NCBI GenBank assembly: GCA_028768545.1
Contig: CP054838.1
Location: forward strand, 3,025,001-3,089,000
Reading direction: 5' to 3'
Length of the DNA stretch: 64,000 nt
DNA from: Desulfobacter sp.
Lineage (GTDB): Bacteria > Desulfobacterota > Desulfobacteria > Desulfobacterales > Desulfobacteraceae
Position 1 is the first letter of the stretch. Every line of letters starts with the position of its first letter. Shown piece after piece: positions 18,152 through 27,034 of the stretch. The notes beneath the pieces are model-generated. The model searched no databases, was not told the origin of the DNA, and saw only the letters and a list, made by a program, of their open reading frames with translations. The translations under genes and the position numbers were made by a program.

Positions 18152-18622
18152 CTATAGATATTTGAGGTAGTGGCTAGCAGGGACAAGTTCGGGAAAGTCG
18201 CCATCTTTTAAATTTGGAATTTTAAAGGCGTTGGAATTCAGCCAAGAAGTAAGGTCTTGAAGGTCCTTGAAAAATCGCCAATGTATCGACTCCTTGAATT
18301 TGTTGTTGGCTATATCCAGAATATATTTTGAAAAATGAAAATTTTCAGAAGATAAAGAATACCCAATAAAAAGTTCTTGGTAATATCCTGAAATGTATTG
18401 GTTAAGCTCAATGAATTTCTGGTGACATTCCGGCGTTAGAAAGTCCCAATTCCGGCCATCCAAAATAATGCATCTTCTCGTTTGGGGTTTTGACTCCACC
18501 CGTTGTTTTAAAAGGCGGGTATAAATTTCCACGCATTCGAGGTTCCACGATTCTGCTGCGCTGATCAGGGTGTAATCCGGTTCAAATTTGAATGCAAAGG
18601 ATCCATGAGCTTTTATATCCAT
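18152..18622 (-). CDS. Uncharacterised protein, possibly STAS-like
   Basis: I do not recognise the family with confidence. The predicted 156-residue soluble protein starts MDIKAHGSFAFKFEPDYTLI. The alternation of a beta strand (FAFKFEPDYTLI), a helix (NLECVEIYTRLLKQRV), a strand (RRCIILDGRNWDF) and further helices resembles STAS/SpoIIAA-like single-domain proteins. An upstream in-frame ATG at 18664 would add 14 residues but lies upstream of a near-consensus promoter, so the ATG at 18622 is chosen. There are no membrane segments. It is flanked by gene-free stretches, with a helicase downstream on the other strand. Confidence 0.55.
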   Translation of the reverse strand: MDIKAHGSFAFKFEPDYTLISAAESWNLECVEIYTRLLKQRVESKPQTRRCIILDGRNWDFLTPECHQKFIELNQYISGYYQELFIGYSLSSENFHFSKYILDIANNKFKESIHWRFFKDLQDLTSWLNSNAFKIPNLKDGDFPELVPASHYLKYL

Positions 18623-18628
18623 CTGTTT

Positions 18629-18657
18629 AATATAGGTTAGATGATAATTTTTGTCAA
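18629..18657 (-). promoter_or_regulatory. Near-consensus sigma-70 promoter giving a leaderless transcript
   Basis: On the minus strand, TTGACA (18652-18657), a 17-bp spacer and TATATT (18629-18634). The predicted start point, about seven bases after the -10, falls at or next to the A of the ATG at 18622, so the mRNA would have little or no leader. No Shine-Dalgarno sequence is seen before that ATG. Confidence 0.6.
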
Positions 18658-18664
18658 TAATCAC

Positions 18665-19078
18665 AAAACAGCATAAAAAACGAACCTTTCCGGCTCTGTC
18701 AGGGGTTACACGAGAATACGATGGGTATAGTCATGAATGCCATAGGTCTGTTGAATTTTATGGTTTTGGGCTCGACCCACCCCTTAGGAATATTGACTGA
18801 TGGTCAAGCCTCAAAATCGTTTATACGATCTTAAATCCTCTTCTTTGGCACAATCCCATGATCCAACCCTGTTCAAAACCAGCAAAAAGATTGATTTGAA
18901 TTATGAATCAGTGTAGAAAGAAGCTGTGTTATAGTGCATGGAATTAAGGTGTCTTGTATAAGGTTGTCCCACCATGTGATCTGTGCACATTAAATCGATA
19001 AAAGCAAAGAATTTTAAATAGTATTTAATTTCGAGAACTTACCACCTTTTACCTTAACTCCACGGTTTATACTGATCC
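18665..19078. other. Gene-free divergent region before the helicase
   Basis: 414 bp between the minus-strand gene and the helicase. No frame of convincing composition, no RNA gene and no clear promoter for the helicase are visible; AT-rich near its right end. Confidence 0.4.
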
Positions 19079-21226
19079 ATGAAAAAAGATTACCGTTCCA
19101 AGCAAAGACCCTTTAAAAAAAATAATGGACGCCGATCTGAAAATCGCCCGAAAATGCAGCCGGGCGTGGATAAGGCCTTAAGACAAACCTTTGGCCAAAT
19201 CGGAATTCCCGAAAAAAAGCCATTTGAGCCGGATCCCTTTCAGCTCCAGGCCCTTGAAGCCATTAAGGTTTCTGACTGCCTGGTCACCGCCCCCACCGGG
19301 GCCGGCAAAACCTGGATTGCGGAACAGGCCGCCAGAACCATTATGGAAAAAGGGGGGAAAACCTGGTATGCCACCCCGCTCAAGGCCCTGACCAACTCCA
19401 TCCACATGGGATTTTCCAAGATTTTCGGCAAGGACAAGGTGGGCATACTCACCGGAGACATCAAGGAAAATACAGGGGCGGATATCATCATCGGCACCAC
19501 TGAAATTTTAAGAAACCAGCTCTACGACGCCATGTATACCGGTGAAAACATGGATTGCGACCTCATTATTTTAGATGAGGCCCACTATCTTGGAGATGCA
19601 GAGCGGGGCGTGGTATGGGAAGAAATCATGATTTATCTGCCCGTACGCATCCCTTTGCTGCTCTTGTCCGCCACCATCGGCAACCCGGATCAAATTGCAG
19701 GATGGCTTGGACAAATCCGGGGAAAGCCCTGTGAAGTGGTGGAAAATACGGTACGGCCCGTCCCGCTTCACCCGGTGTTTTTCCATCCGTCAGGCACCTT
19801 GTTTCCCTTGCTTGAACCTGCAGAACGAGGCAGACCCCGCCTTCATAAAAAGGTATATAAATTTGTCAATTCCAGACGGCGGCCCATGCTGGCCCCGCCG
19901 GGAAAACTGCCCCGGTTTGCCGATATCCTCAAGGTCATGGCCCATTTTGATCTTTTGCCGGCCATATTTTTTCTCAAATCCCGGGCAGAATGCGACCAGG
20001 CCGTGCGGCTGTGTAACAACAGTCTTTTAAATAAAGATCCCAAACGCAAACAGGCCCTGGCAGACCGCATTGATGAACTCACCTGCAACAATCCCCACCT
20101 GGCCGCCCATCCCCAGCGTCAATATCTCGAAGAAACCGGCACGGCAGGCCATCACTCAGGCCATTTACCGGCCTGGAAAGTGGTGGTGGAGACCCTCATG
20201 GCCGAAGGGCTGCTCGATGCCATGTTTGCCACTTCCACCGTGGCAGCCGGGGTGAATTTTCCGGCCCGGTCCGTGGTGATTCTCAATTCAGACCGGTTCA
20301 ACGGAAAGGACTTTTTATCCCTGACTCCCAGTGAATTCCAGCAGATGGCAGGACGGGCAGGACGAAGGGGCATGGACAATATCGGGTTCGCCATGGTATT
20401 GCCCGGCAAATTCATGGACATCTCCCTGATTGCCAAACTGGTCAATGCCCCGCCCCTGAACGTGGACTCCCAGATCAAAATCGATTTTTCAATGGTATTG
20501 AACCTGCTTTTATCCCATACCCCGGACCAGGTAAAAACCCTGCTTGAAAAATCCTTTGCCTCCTATCTCATTATGGCAGGCCACAACACCGGAAAAACTG
20601 GAAAAATGGCCCGAAAAAAATTCGGGGCCGATCTTGAACATCTCTGGCTGGATTTTATTTACCACATGGACTTTCTAACTGAAGAAGGCTTTGTCACCCC
20701 TGGGGATAAAAAACCTGCCGCCCTGACCGAAGACGGAATCTGGGCCTCAAAACTCCGCATTGACTCCCCATTGCTGGTGGCCCATGGGTTAAGGCATAAC
20801 CTTCTGCCGGAACAGGACCCTGCCCTTTTGGCAGCCATCATGGGATCTTTTGTCAATGAAAAGGAATTCAAAGACGACCCCCTTTACCAGACCGCCCTGC
20901 CCAAACGGCTCAAAGAGACCTTTCTGGAGATTCGCAAAGGCCTTAAACCCTTTGCCATGACCATGCTGAAAAAAGGATTTCCTGCCCCCAACCTTTACAT
21001 CCAGCCGGCCATCCTGCTCAATGCCTGGGCACATGATACCCCCTGGGACGAACTCATGCAGGGATCAGATTATGCTGAAGGGGACTTTGCCAGGCTTATT
21101 TTAAGAACCGCAGAGAATCTAAGGCAGATGACAAAACTTAACGAGGATTTTCCAATCATTGCAAAAACGGCCAGAGAGGCCATTGACCTGATCCTCAAAG
21201 AGCCTGTGGTCACCCAGTTCAACTGA
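19079..21226 (+). CDS. DEAD/DEAH-box (Ski2-like) helicase
   Basis: A 715-residue superfamily 2 helicase. The N-terminus is basic (about 40 residues rich in K/R/N), suggesting nucleic-acid contact. Motif I is APTGAGKT, Ia TPLKALTNS, II DEAHYLGD, III LSATIG, and the second RecA domain shows TSTVAAGVNFPA and the motif VI QMAGRAGRRG. These forms are typical of Ski2/Lhr-type RNA or DNA unwinding enzymes. The C-terminal 250 residues are helical and poorly conserved. The exact role (RNA turnover or repair) cannot be inferred. Single gene with a weak ribosome site. Confidence 0.88.
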   Translation: MKKDYRSKQRPFKKNNGRRSENRPKMQPGVDKALRQTFGQIGIPEKKPFEPDPFQLQALEAIKVSDCLVTAPTGAGKTWIAEQAARTIMEKGGKTWYATPLKALTNSIHMGFSKIFGKDKVGILTGDIKENTGADIIIGTTEILRNQLYDAMYTGENMDCDLIILDEAHYLGDAERGVVWEEIMIYLPVRIPLLLLSATIGNPDQIAGWLGQIRGKPCEVVENTVRPVPLHPVFFHPSGTLFPLLEPAERGRPRLHKKVYKFVNSRRRPMLAPPGKLPRFADILKVMAHFDLLPAIFFLKSRAECDQAVRLCNNSLLNKDPKRKQALADRIDELTCNNPHLAAHPQRQYLEETGTAGHHSGHLPAWKVVVETLMAEGLLDAMFATSTVAAGVNFPARSVVILNSDRFNGKDFLSLTPSEFQQMAGRAGRRGMDNIGFAMVLPGKFMDISLIAKLVNAPPLNVDSQIKIDFSMVLNLLLSHTPDQVKTLLEKSFASYLIMAGHNTGKTGKMARKKFGADLEHLWLDFIYHMDFLTEEGFVTPGDKKPAALTEDGIWASKLRIDSPLLVAHGLRHNLLPEQDPALLAAIMGSFVNEKEFKDDPLYQTALPKRLKETFLEIRKGLKPFAMTMLKKGFPAPNLYIQPAILLNAWAHDTPWDELMQGSDYAEGDFARLILRTAENLRQMTKLNEDFPIIAKTAREAIDLILKEPVVTQFN

Positions 21227-21347
21227 TGGGTATGACCACCCATGGTATTTACGCCTGGCACAACAAAACATGACCCCCTTATGGTTCCAATACCTGGACC
21301 GGGGGTTCATAATACTTTAAAAAAACAAGCTATTAAGGAGAACCCAT

Positions 21348-21731
21348 ATGACACCCTTTATTTCTGACAAGGCGCCGGCCGCTATCGGTCCATACAGCCA
21401 TACCGTTATCCACCAGGATATGGTCTATTGTTCAGGCCAGATTCCCTTGGATCCGTCGACCATGGAACTTAAAGGAAATACCATTGAAGAACAGACCTTC
21501 CAGGCCATGGCCAACCTGAAAACCGTATTGGAAGACTCGGGTTCAGGACTTGACCAGATTGTCAAAGCCACCATATTTTTATCCTCAATGGATGATTTTG
21601 CCGGAATGAATACGGTTTATGAAAAGGCCTTGAACGGTCATAAGCCTGCCAGGTCAGCCTTTGAAGTAGGACGGCTGCCCAAGGACGCCCGGGTTGAAAT
21701 CGAATGCATCGCCGTCCTGAACAAGGCATAA
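21348..21731 (+). CDS. ridA: RidA-family enamine/imine deaminase
   Basis: A 127-residue Rid/YER057c/UK114 protein that hydrolyses reactive enamines and imines made by PLP enzymes such as threonine dehydratase. Characteristic segments are AIGPYSHTVI at the N-terminus, YCSGQIPLDP, and the substrate-binding Arg in PARSAFEVGRLPKDARVEIECIA. The ribosome site is AAGGAG. It is 12 bp upstream of ettA and probably cotranscribed with it. Confidence 0.93.
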   Translation: MTPFISDKAPAAIGPYSHTVIHQDMVYCSGQIPLDPSTMELKGNTIEEQTFQAMANLKTVLEDSGSGLDQIVKATIFLSSMDDFAGMNTVYEKALNGHKPARSAFEVGRLPKDARVEIECIAVLNKA

Positions 21732-21743
21732 AAAGGAGACAAA

Positions 21744-23426
21744 ATGACAGAAGATACTAAAAAAGTCATCTATTCAATGATCAATGTGAGCAAATTCCAC
21801 GGAAAACGCCAGGTGCTCAAGGATATTTCCCTTTCCTATTTTTACGGGGCCAAAATCGGGGTCTTAGGACTCAACGGCTCGGGGAAATCCTCTTTGCTCA
21901 AAATCCTGGCCGGAACGGACACGGAATTTGCCGGGGAAACCATTTTATCCAAAGGCTATACCATTGGGTATCTTGAGCAGGAACCCCTTGTGGATTCTGA
22001 CAAAACCGTAAGAGAGGTGGTGGAAGAAGGGGTTCAGGAGACCGTGGACCTGATCCGGGAATATGACAAAATTTCAGAAGCCTTTGCAGAACCCATGGAA
22101 GACCATGAAATGGATGCCCTGATTGAAAAACAGGGAAAACTCCAGGAAAAACTGGATCATATGGATGCCTGGGACCTGGACTCCCGCTTAAAAATGGCCA
22201 TGGATGCATTGCGCTGCCCGCCGGAGGATACAAAGGTTGCCGTGATTTCAGGGGGAGAAAAACGCCGGGTTGCCCTGTGCAGACTCTTGCTCCAGAAACC
22301 CGATATTCTCTTGCTCGACGAGCCCACCAACCATTTGGACGCAGAATCCGTGGCCTGGCTTGAAATGCATTTGAGCCGGTTTGAAGGCACCATCATCGCC
22401 GTTACCCATGACAGGTATTTTCTGGACAATGTGGCCGGATGGATTCTGGAACTGGACCGGGGAGAAGGCATTCCCTGGAAGGGCAATTACTCTTCCTGGC
22501 TGGAACAAAAACAGCAGCGCCTGGCAACGGAGCAAAAAAGCGAATCCAAACGCCAGCAGACTTTGGCCCGGGAACTTGAATGGATCCGAATGTCTCCCAA
22601 GGGCAAACGGTCCAAGTCCAAAGCCAGAATAAAAGCCTATGATGATCTTTTAAAAAAAGATGCCAGAGAGCAGGAACAGGAGATGGAAATTTTTATTCCA
22701 GCCGGGCCCAGGCTCGGTTCCAAGGTCATTGTGGCCGAAAATGTTCAAAAGGCATTTAAAGACAAACTTTTGGTGGATGATATGAACTTTGTCATTCCTG
22801 CCGGAGCCATCATCGGGGTGGTCGGTCCCAATGGGGCCGGAAAAACCACGCTCTTTAAAATGATCACAGGACAGGACAGCCCGGACTCGGGCACCATAGA
22901 ACTGGGTCAGAGCGTAAAGGCCGCCTATGTGGACCAGGAAAGAGATTCCCTGGACCCTGAAAAAACCATTTACGAGGTGATTTCAGGAGGCAGGGACAAA
23001 CTTCTCATCGGCGGCCGGGAGATCAATTCCCGGGCCTATGTGGGAAAGTTCAATTTTTCAGGCACAGACCAGCAAAAAAAGGTCAAAGATATCTCAGGCG
23101 GTGAGCGCAACCGTGTCCACATGGCCACCATGCTCCAGGAAGAGGCCAACCTTCTGCTGTTGGATGAGCCCACCAATGATCTGGACGTCAATACCATGAG
23201 GGCATTGGAAGAGGCCATTGAAAATTTTGCAGGATGCGCCGTTATCATCAGCCATGACCGCTGGTTTTTAGACCGGGTGGCCACCCATATCCTGGCCTTT
23301 GAAGGTGAAAGCCAGACCCTGTTTTTTGAAGGCTCCTACTCAGACTATGAAAAGGACCGGAAAAAACGGCTGGGCATCAAGGAAAACCAGCCCACCAGAA
23401 TCAAATACCGGCAATTGACACGGTAA
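21744..23426 (+). CDS. ettA: Energy-dependent translational throttle protein EttA (ABC-F)
   Basis: A 560-residue ABC-F protein with two ATPase domains and no membrane part. It binds the ribosomal E site and gates translation according to ATP/ADP level. Domain 1 has Walker A LNGSGKSS, signature ISGGEKRRVALCR and Walker B LLLDEPTNHLD. Domain 2 has PNGAGKTT, SGGERNRVHMAT and LLLDEPTNDLD. The inter-domain linker and an arm insert (LDHMDAWDLDSRL) match EttA and not Uup. Full length and intact. The EamA remnant follows 4 bp later. Confidence 0.93.
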   Translation: MTEDTKKVIYSMINVSKFHGKRQVLKDISLSYFYGAKIGVLGLNGSGKSSLLKILAGTDTEFAGETILSKGYTIGYLEQEPLVDSDKTVREVVEEGVQETVDLIREYDKISEAFAEPMEDHEMDALIEKQGKLQEKLDHMDAWDLDSRLKMAMDALRCPPEDTKVAVISGGEKRRVALCRLLLQKPDILLLDEPTNHLDAESVAWLEMHLSRFEGTIIAVTHDRYFLDNVAGWILELDRGEGIPWKGNYSSWLEQKQQRLATEQKSESKRQQTLARELEWIRMSPKGKRSKSKARIKAYDDLLKKDAREQEQEMEIFIPAGPRLGSKVIVAENVQKAFKDKLLVDDMNFVIPAGAIIGVVGPNGAGKTTLFKMITGQDSPDSGTIELGQSVKAAYVDQERDSLDPEKTIYEVISGGRDKLLIGGREINSRAYVGKFNFSGTDQQKKVKDISGGERNRVHMATMLQEEANLLLLDEPTNDLDVNTMRALEEAIENFAGCAVIISHDRWFLDRVATHILAFEGESQTLFFEGSYSDYEKDRKKRLGIKENQPTRIKYRQLTR

Positions 23427-23430
23427 TATT

Positions 23431-23933
23431 TTGAAGCAGGGGCTGATTCAAATCCATATTGCGGTTTTTCTATTCGGATTTGCAGGGCTGTTTGGCAAAT
23501 TTTTATCCTGCAGCCCCTTTTATATCGTTCTGGGCCGGACCTTTTTTGCAGGTCTGGCCCTGGGTCTTTTTGCCCTTGTCCAGCACCGGACAAAACTGAC
23601 AGGCTTTACCCCCAAAGCCCTTGCGGGTTTTATTTTCCAGGGTATTCTTCTGGCCTGTCACTGGGTCTTTTTTTCCTGGCCATCCAGGTCTCGTCCGTGG
23701 CTGTGGGCCTTATCACCTTTTCAAGCTTTCCCCTTTTTGTCACCTTTATGGAACCTGTGTTCTTTAAAGAGCCCTTAAAATCCGTTGACATGGCCACAGC
23801 CCTGGCTGTATTTACCGGTATTATTTTGGTGGTCCCGGATCTGGACCTGTCCAACCAGACCACCTTGGGAGCCTTTTACGGCATTTTATCAGGCCTGACC
23901 TTTGCCCTTTTAGCACTGGTCAACCGTAAAAAC
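23431..23933 (+). pseudogene. EamA/DMT-family transporter remnant, frameshifted and cut by IS6
   Basis: The first 80 codons (IHIAVFLFGFAGLFGKFL, FYIVLGRTFFAGL) give the start of a ten-helix drug/metabolite exporter. At the T7 run 23668-23674 the frame is lost. The correct sequence resumes one base off (AVGLITFSSFPLFVTFMEP, LEPVFF-like region, GIILVVPDLDLS). Adding one T would restore it. The gene then stops at IS6 copy B at 23934 after about half its normal length. It probably starts at TTG 23431, directly after ettA. Confidence 0.8.
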
Positions 23934-24770
23934 GGTTCTGTTGCAAAAAATTATTAATGTCTGATACAAGTCCGTTTTGGCACTAATTTATTTGCAGAGA
24001 GATAGTATGAAAAATGAAAACCCTTTCAAGTGGCGTCATTATGAAAAAGAAATCATCCTGTTGAATGTTCGCTGGTATCTGAGATATCAACTGAGTTACA
24101 GGAATCTGGAAGAGATGATGCAAGAACGGGGCTTGTCTGTGGATCACAGTACCATTTACCGATGGGTTCAGCGCTATGCTCCTGAAATGGAAAAGCGAAG
24201 CAGGAAGTATCTGCGGCAATCAAATGATTCTTACCGTATTGATGAAACATATATCAAGGTGCGGGGGAAAATGAAGTATCTTTACCGAGCGGTCGATTCC
24301 CGTGGAAATACCATCGATTTTCTTCTTCGCAGCAGACGTAATATGGAATCTGCCAAACGATTTTTTAAAAAGATGCTGCGAGCTTCCAATAGCTCCAGAC
24401 CTCGGGTTCTGAGTGTTGACGGAAATCCTGCATATCCTCCGGCAGTAAAGGCTTTGAAAGAAAAAAAGCTTCTGAATAAGGACTGTATCCTAAGACAGAA
24501 TAAATATCTGAACAATATTATTGAGCAAGACCACCGGTTTATCAAAAAGCTTGTCAGAGCTGGTATGGGGTTCAAGACATTTCATTCTGCCTGGCGGACG
24601 CTAAAAGGCTATGAAATTATGAACATGATCAGAAAAGGACAAGTTAAAAATATCAGGAAGGGAGAAATTTTAAAGCAGAAAGAATTCGTCGAAAATCTGT
24701 TTTCTTATGCTGCGTAAATTTTACGCCTGAACGATCTCTTTGTCCTGGAAATCTTTTTTGCAACAGAACC
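23934..24770 (+). mobile_element. Complete IS6-family insertion sequence (copy B)
   Basis: 837 bp with the same termini as copy A. The flanks are GTAAAAAC on the left and AAAATATC on the right, with no target duplication. The left flank is a truncated transporter gene and the right flank a truncated chemotaxis-receptor gene, so DNA between the two was lost through IS activity. Confidence 0.93.
24007..24717 (+). CDS. IS6-family transposase (copy B)
   Basis: 236 residues from ATG (246 from the upstream TTG at 23977). It is identical to the transposase of copy D over its length and differs from copy A by Gln instead of His in RWVQRYA. The DDE residues are all present. Intact. Confidence 0.93.
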   Translation: MKNENPFKWRHYEKEIILLNVRWYLRYQLSYRNLEEMMQERGLSVDHSTIYRWVQRYAPEMEKRSRKYLRQSNDSYRIDETYIKVRGKMKYLYRAVDSRGNTIDFLLRSRRNMESAKRFFKKMLRASNSSRPRVLSVDGNPAYPPAVKALKEKKLLNKDCILRQNKYLNNIIEQDHRFIKKLVRAGMGFKTFHSAWRTLKGYEIMNMIRKGQVKNIRKGEILKQKEFVENLFSYAA

Positions 24771-25156
24771 AAAATATCCTTCTGGTGGGCCATATCAACA
24801 TATTCCCCAAAGGATTTTTCATAGGCCCCAAGCCCGGTTGAAATGTCTTTTATCCCCTTGGCCAGATCATCATCCATACTGAGCCGGGTTATTTCCCCGA
24901 TCTTTTCTTTCAGCTTGGAGATGTCTTTTTTCACCTGGCTGACCCCATCGGCCTCGTTGGTCAGAATAAATTGTTTTTCATTCTGGCGGGCATCCAGAAT
25001 CAGATTCATCAGGGACTGAAAATGATTGGCAGCATCAACCCGGTCCACCACCCGGGTAATTCCGGTGCGGCCCACAAATGCCAATAAAATCAGCAAACAT
25101 AAAATAATAGAAAATCCGCCTGCAATTTTTTTTGCCAGACTCAACCCCTTAAGCAT
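24771..25156 (-). pseudogene. Methyl-accepting chemotaxis protein, N-terminal stump
   Basis: From an ATG at 25156 with a GGAGGAATT ribosome site, the frame encodes a short cytoplasmic tail, a transmembrane helix (IAGGFSIILCLLILLAFVG) and the start of a helical periplasmic sensor (LMNLILDARQNEKQFILTNE, as in 4HB/CHASE3-type receptors). At 24770 it runs into IS6 copy B and continues about 40 foreign codons to a stop near 24653. HAMP and signalling domains are gone. Confidence 0.7.
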
Positions 25157-25204
25157 AATTCCTCCGGATCTTGTGATGATCAAAAAAACGAAAATTCGCC
25201 GGGC

Positions 25205-25540
25205 TTATTTTTTCGCCCATCCCCCAAGCAAATGAAGATGAAGGTGAAAAATTTCCTGGCCCCCGCCCTTTTCCACATTAAACAAAAGCTTGTACCCGGA
25301 TTCATTCACCCCTTCTTGTTCAGCCATCTTGGCTGCAATGGTAAAAAGCCTGCCCACAACGGCTTCATGACCGGGTTCAAGATCATTGATGCTGCGGATA
25401 TGGGTTTTAGGAACCAAGAGCAAATGAACCGGAGCCGCAGGATTTATATCCCGGAACACCACATAATAATCATCTTCATATAAAAACTCACTGGGAATTT
25501 CCCGGTTTAAAATTTTACAAAACAGACAGTCGTCAGACAT
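25205..25540 (-). CDS. HIT-family (HINT-like) nucleotide hydrolase
   Basis: A 111-residue histidine-triad protein starting at the ATG 25540, which overlaps the preceding sirtuin stop (TAATG). An upstream start would add ten weak residues. It carries the Zn-type CxxC near the N-terminus (DCLFCKIL), VFRDINPAAPVHLLLVPK and the triad HLHLHLLGG at the C-terminus. HINT enzymes cleave AMP from amines, amino-acyl-AMP and related adenylates. It is last in an operon with MoaD-like, E1-like and sirtuin genes. Confidence 0.92.
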   Translation of the reverse strand: MSDDCLFCKILNREIPSEFLYEDDYYVVFRDINPAAPVHLLLVPKTHIRSINDLEPGHEAVVGRLFTIAAKMAEQEGVNESGYKLLFNVEKGGGQEIFHLHLHLLGGWAKK

Positions 25541-26324
25541 TACTTTTCTCCTAAGTTTGAAGTTATACAATCAATTTCATCCAATAAGTTTTCCATGGCC
25601 AGGCAGGCCTTGTCCTCTAAAAAAATATCTGTAACCCCTCTGGTGTATTCAGAAGGAAACGGGTTTATTTCAATGATCACGGCATTTGAGGCTTTGGCCC
25701 TGGCCGGAATCAGGTTGGCCGGTGCCACCGTCCCTGTGGTACCGATCAGAATCATGCAGTCGGTCTTATGGGCAGCCTCAAAAGAACGGGTGGCAGCAGG
25801 TTCCGGAATGGGTTCCCCAAAAAAAATCACATCCGGTTTTAACACACCGCCGCAATGATCACAGGCCGGCGGCAGGCGATTGAGGTCCACTTGGCTTACG
25901 GGAAAACGGGTAAGGCAATTTAAACAGACCACCTGTTTCAAGGATCCGTGAAATTCATGGACAACTTTGCTGCCCGCATCCCGATGAAGGTTGTCAACAT
26001 TCTGGGTGATCACGGCCTTGACCATTTGTCTGGCCTCAAGTTCTGCCAGGGCATAATGGGCGGCATTGGGAAGCGCCTGACCAAAAAGCGAATAAAAAAT
26101 TTTCCTGACAACAGACCAGGTTCCTTGGGCATCCCGATTAAAATGTTCAATATCAAAGGTGAAAGGATCATATTTATTCCACAAACCATTTTCCCCCCTG
26201 AACGGAGGAATTTTTCCCCCCTGAACGGAGGAATACCGCTTTCAACTGAAATGCCCGCCCCTGTGAATGCCACACAGGCCTCTGACTGAACAATTTTTTG
26301 GGCGGCTTTTTGATAATCGTTCAT
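25540..26324 (-). pseudogene. Sir2-family NAD-dependent deacylase, frame broken by a 23-bp duplication
   Basis: The N-terminal part reads VAFTGAGISVESGIPPFRG, the sirtuin NAD-binding signature. The rest, in another frame, contains the catalytic His motif TQNVDNLHRDAG, two zinc CxxC pairs (CLNC, CDHC), FFGEPIPE and IGTTGTVAPANLIP. The break lies at a perfect 23-bp tandem duplication (26189-26234). Removing one unit joins PPFRGE to NGLWNKYDPFTF exactly as in the family. The start ATG at 26324 overlaps the E1-like gene stop (ATGA). The defect is recent because the rest of the frame is clean. Confidence 0.85.
26189..26234. repeat. Perfect 23-bp tandem duplication inside the sirtuin gene
   Basis: The unit TTTTCCCCCCTGAACGGAGG plus AAT occurs at 26189-26211 and again at 26212-26234 without a mismatch. 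As 23 is not a multiple of three, it shifts the reading frame. Confidence 0.95.
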
Positions 26325-27031
26325 ATCAAATCCATAACCTCCAGGGTATGGGTCCATAAATCCGCAATCAACAGCTTATTTCGCAAAACCTCCCCCTTGC
26401 CGATCAATATTTTCACGGCTTCAGAAACCTGGAGGGATGCAATAAAACAAGCGCAATAGGAAAGGTTGCCAACCTGGGTTTCAATGCCTTTTTTTGAAGC
26501 ATCAATGGAAGCGGGACTGCCGTAAATCAGTTCAAATCCTCTGTCCTGGGGAAAGATGACCGTGACCTGTCCTGTCCCCCCGGCAATGGCACCGGAAACC
26601 AGAGGCTTCTTGCCTTTTTGGGCGGCCAGTTCAAGTACAAATCGGTCAGAAATGGTATCCAGGCAATCCATGACAAGATCTGCATCCCGGATCAGGGCCT
26701 GGATATTCTCGGGCCCTGCAAAGACCTTGTGAATCCCAATTTTCACAGATGAATTAATTTTTTCTATTCTCTTTTTTGCCTCATCTGCCTTAAAACAGCC
26801 CAAATTGTCCTCACGGCTCAACACCTGACGGTTAAGGTTGGTTGAATTAAAACGATCCCCATCAACCAGGGTGAGGCACTCTACACCGATCCGTGCCAGA
26901 AGCTCACACACCGTGCCCCCAAGCCCCCCAAGCCCAATAACAGCAACATGGGAGGTCTTAAGGCGATTTTGATCTGCCAAGCTTAGGCTGTTAAAATTTC
27001 TCAGATACCGGTCGTTCAAACAGGTCCCCAT
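26321..27031 (-). CDS. ThiF/MoeB/HesA-family E1-like adenylyltransferase
   Basis: A 236-residue E1-like enzyme that adenylates the C-terminal glycine of a ubiquitin-fold sulfur carrier. The nucleotide-binding GLGGLGG is near residue 33, then LVDGDRFNSTNLNRQ and MDCLDTISDRF. The two CxxC zinc pairs of MoeB/ThiF are not visible; a lone CAC motif sits in LSYCACFIASLQVSEAVK. It lies 3 bp after a MoaD-like gene, so the two form a carrier/activator pair. Molybdenum/tungsten-cofactor synthesis is the usual role; another sulfur-transfer or conjugation role is possible. Confidence 0.85.
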   Translation of the reverse strand: MGTCLNDRYLRNFNSLSLADQNRLKTSHVAVIGLGGLGGTVCELLARIGVECLTLVDGDRFNSTNLNRQVLSREDNLGCFKADEAKKRIEKINSSVKIGIHKVFAGPENIQALIRDADLVMDCLDTISDRFVLELAAQKGKKPLVSGAIAGGTGQVTVIFPQDRGFELIYGSPASIDASKKGIETQVGNLSYCACFIASLQVSEAVKILIGKGEVLRNKLLIADLWTHTLEVMDLI

Positions 27032-27034
27032 CCC

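Noticed and set aside
21227..21347. CCCCC/GGGGG inverted words after the helicase as a terminator
   Set aside because: The stem is short, the loop is long and there is no T run.
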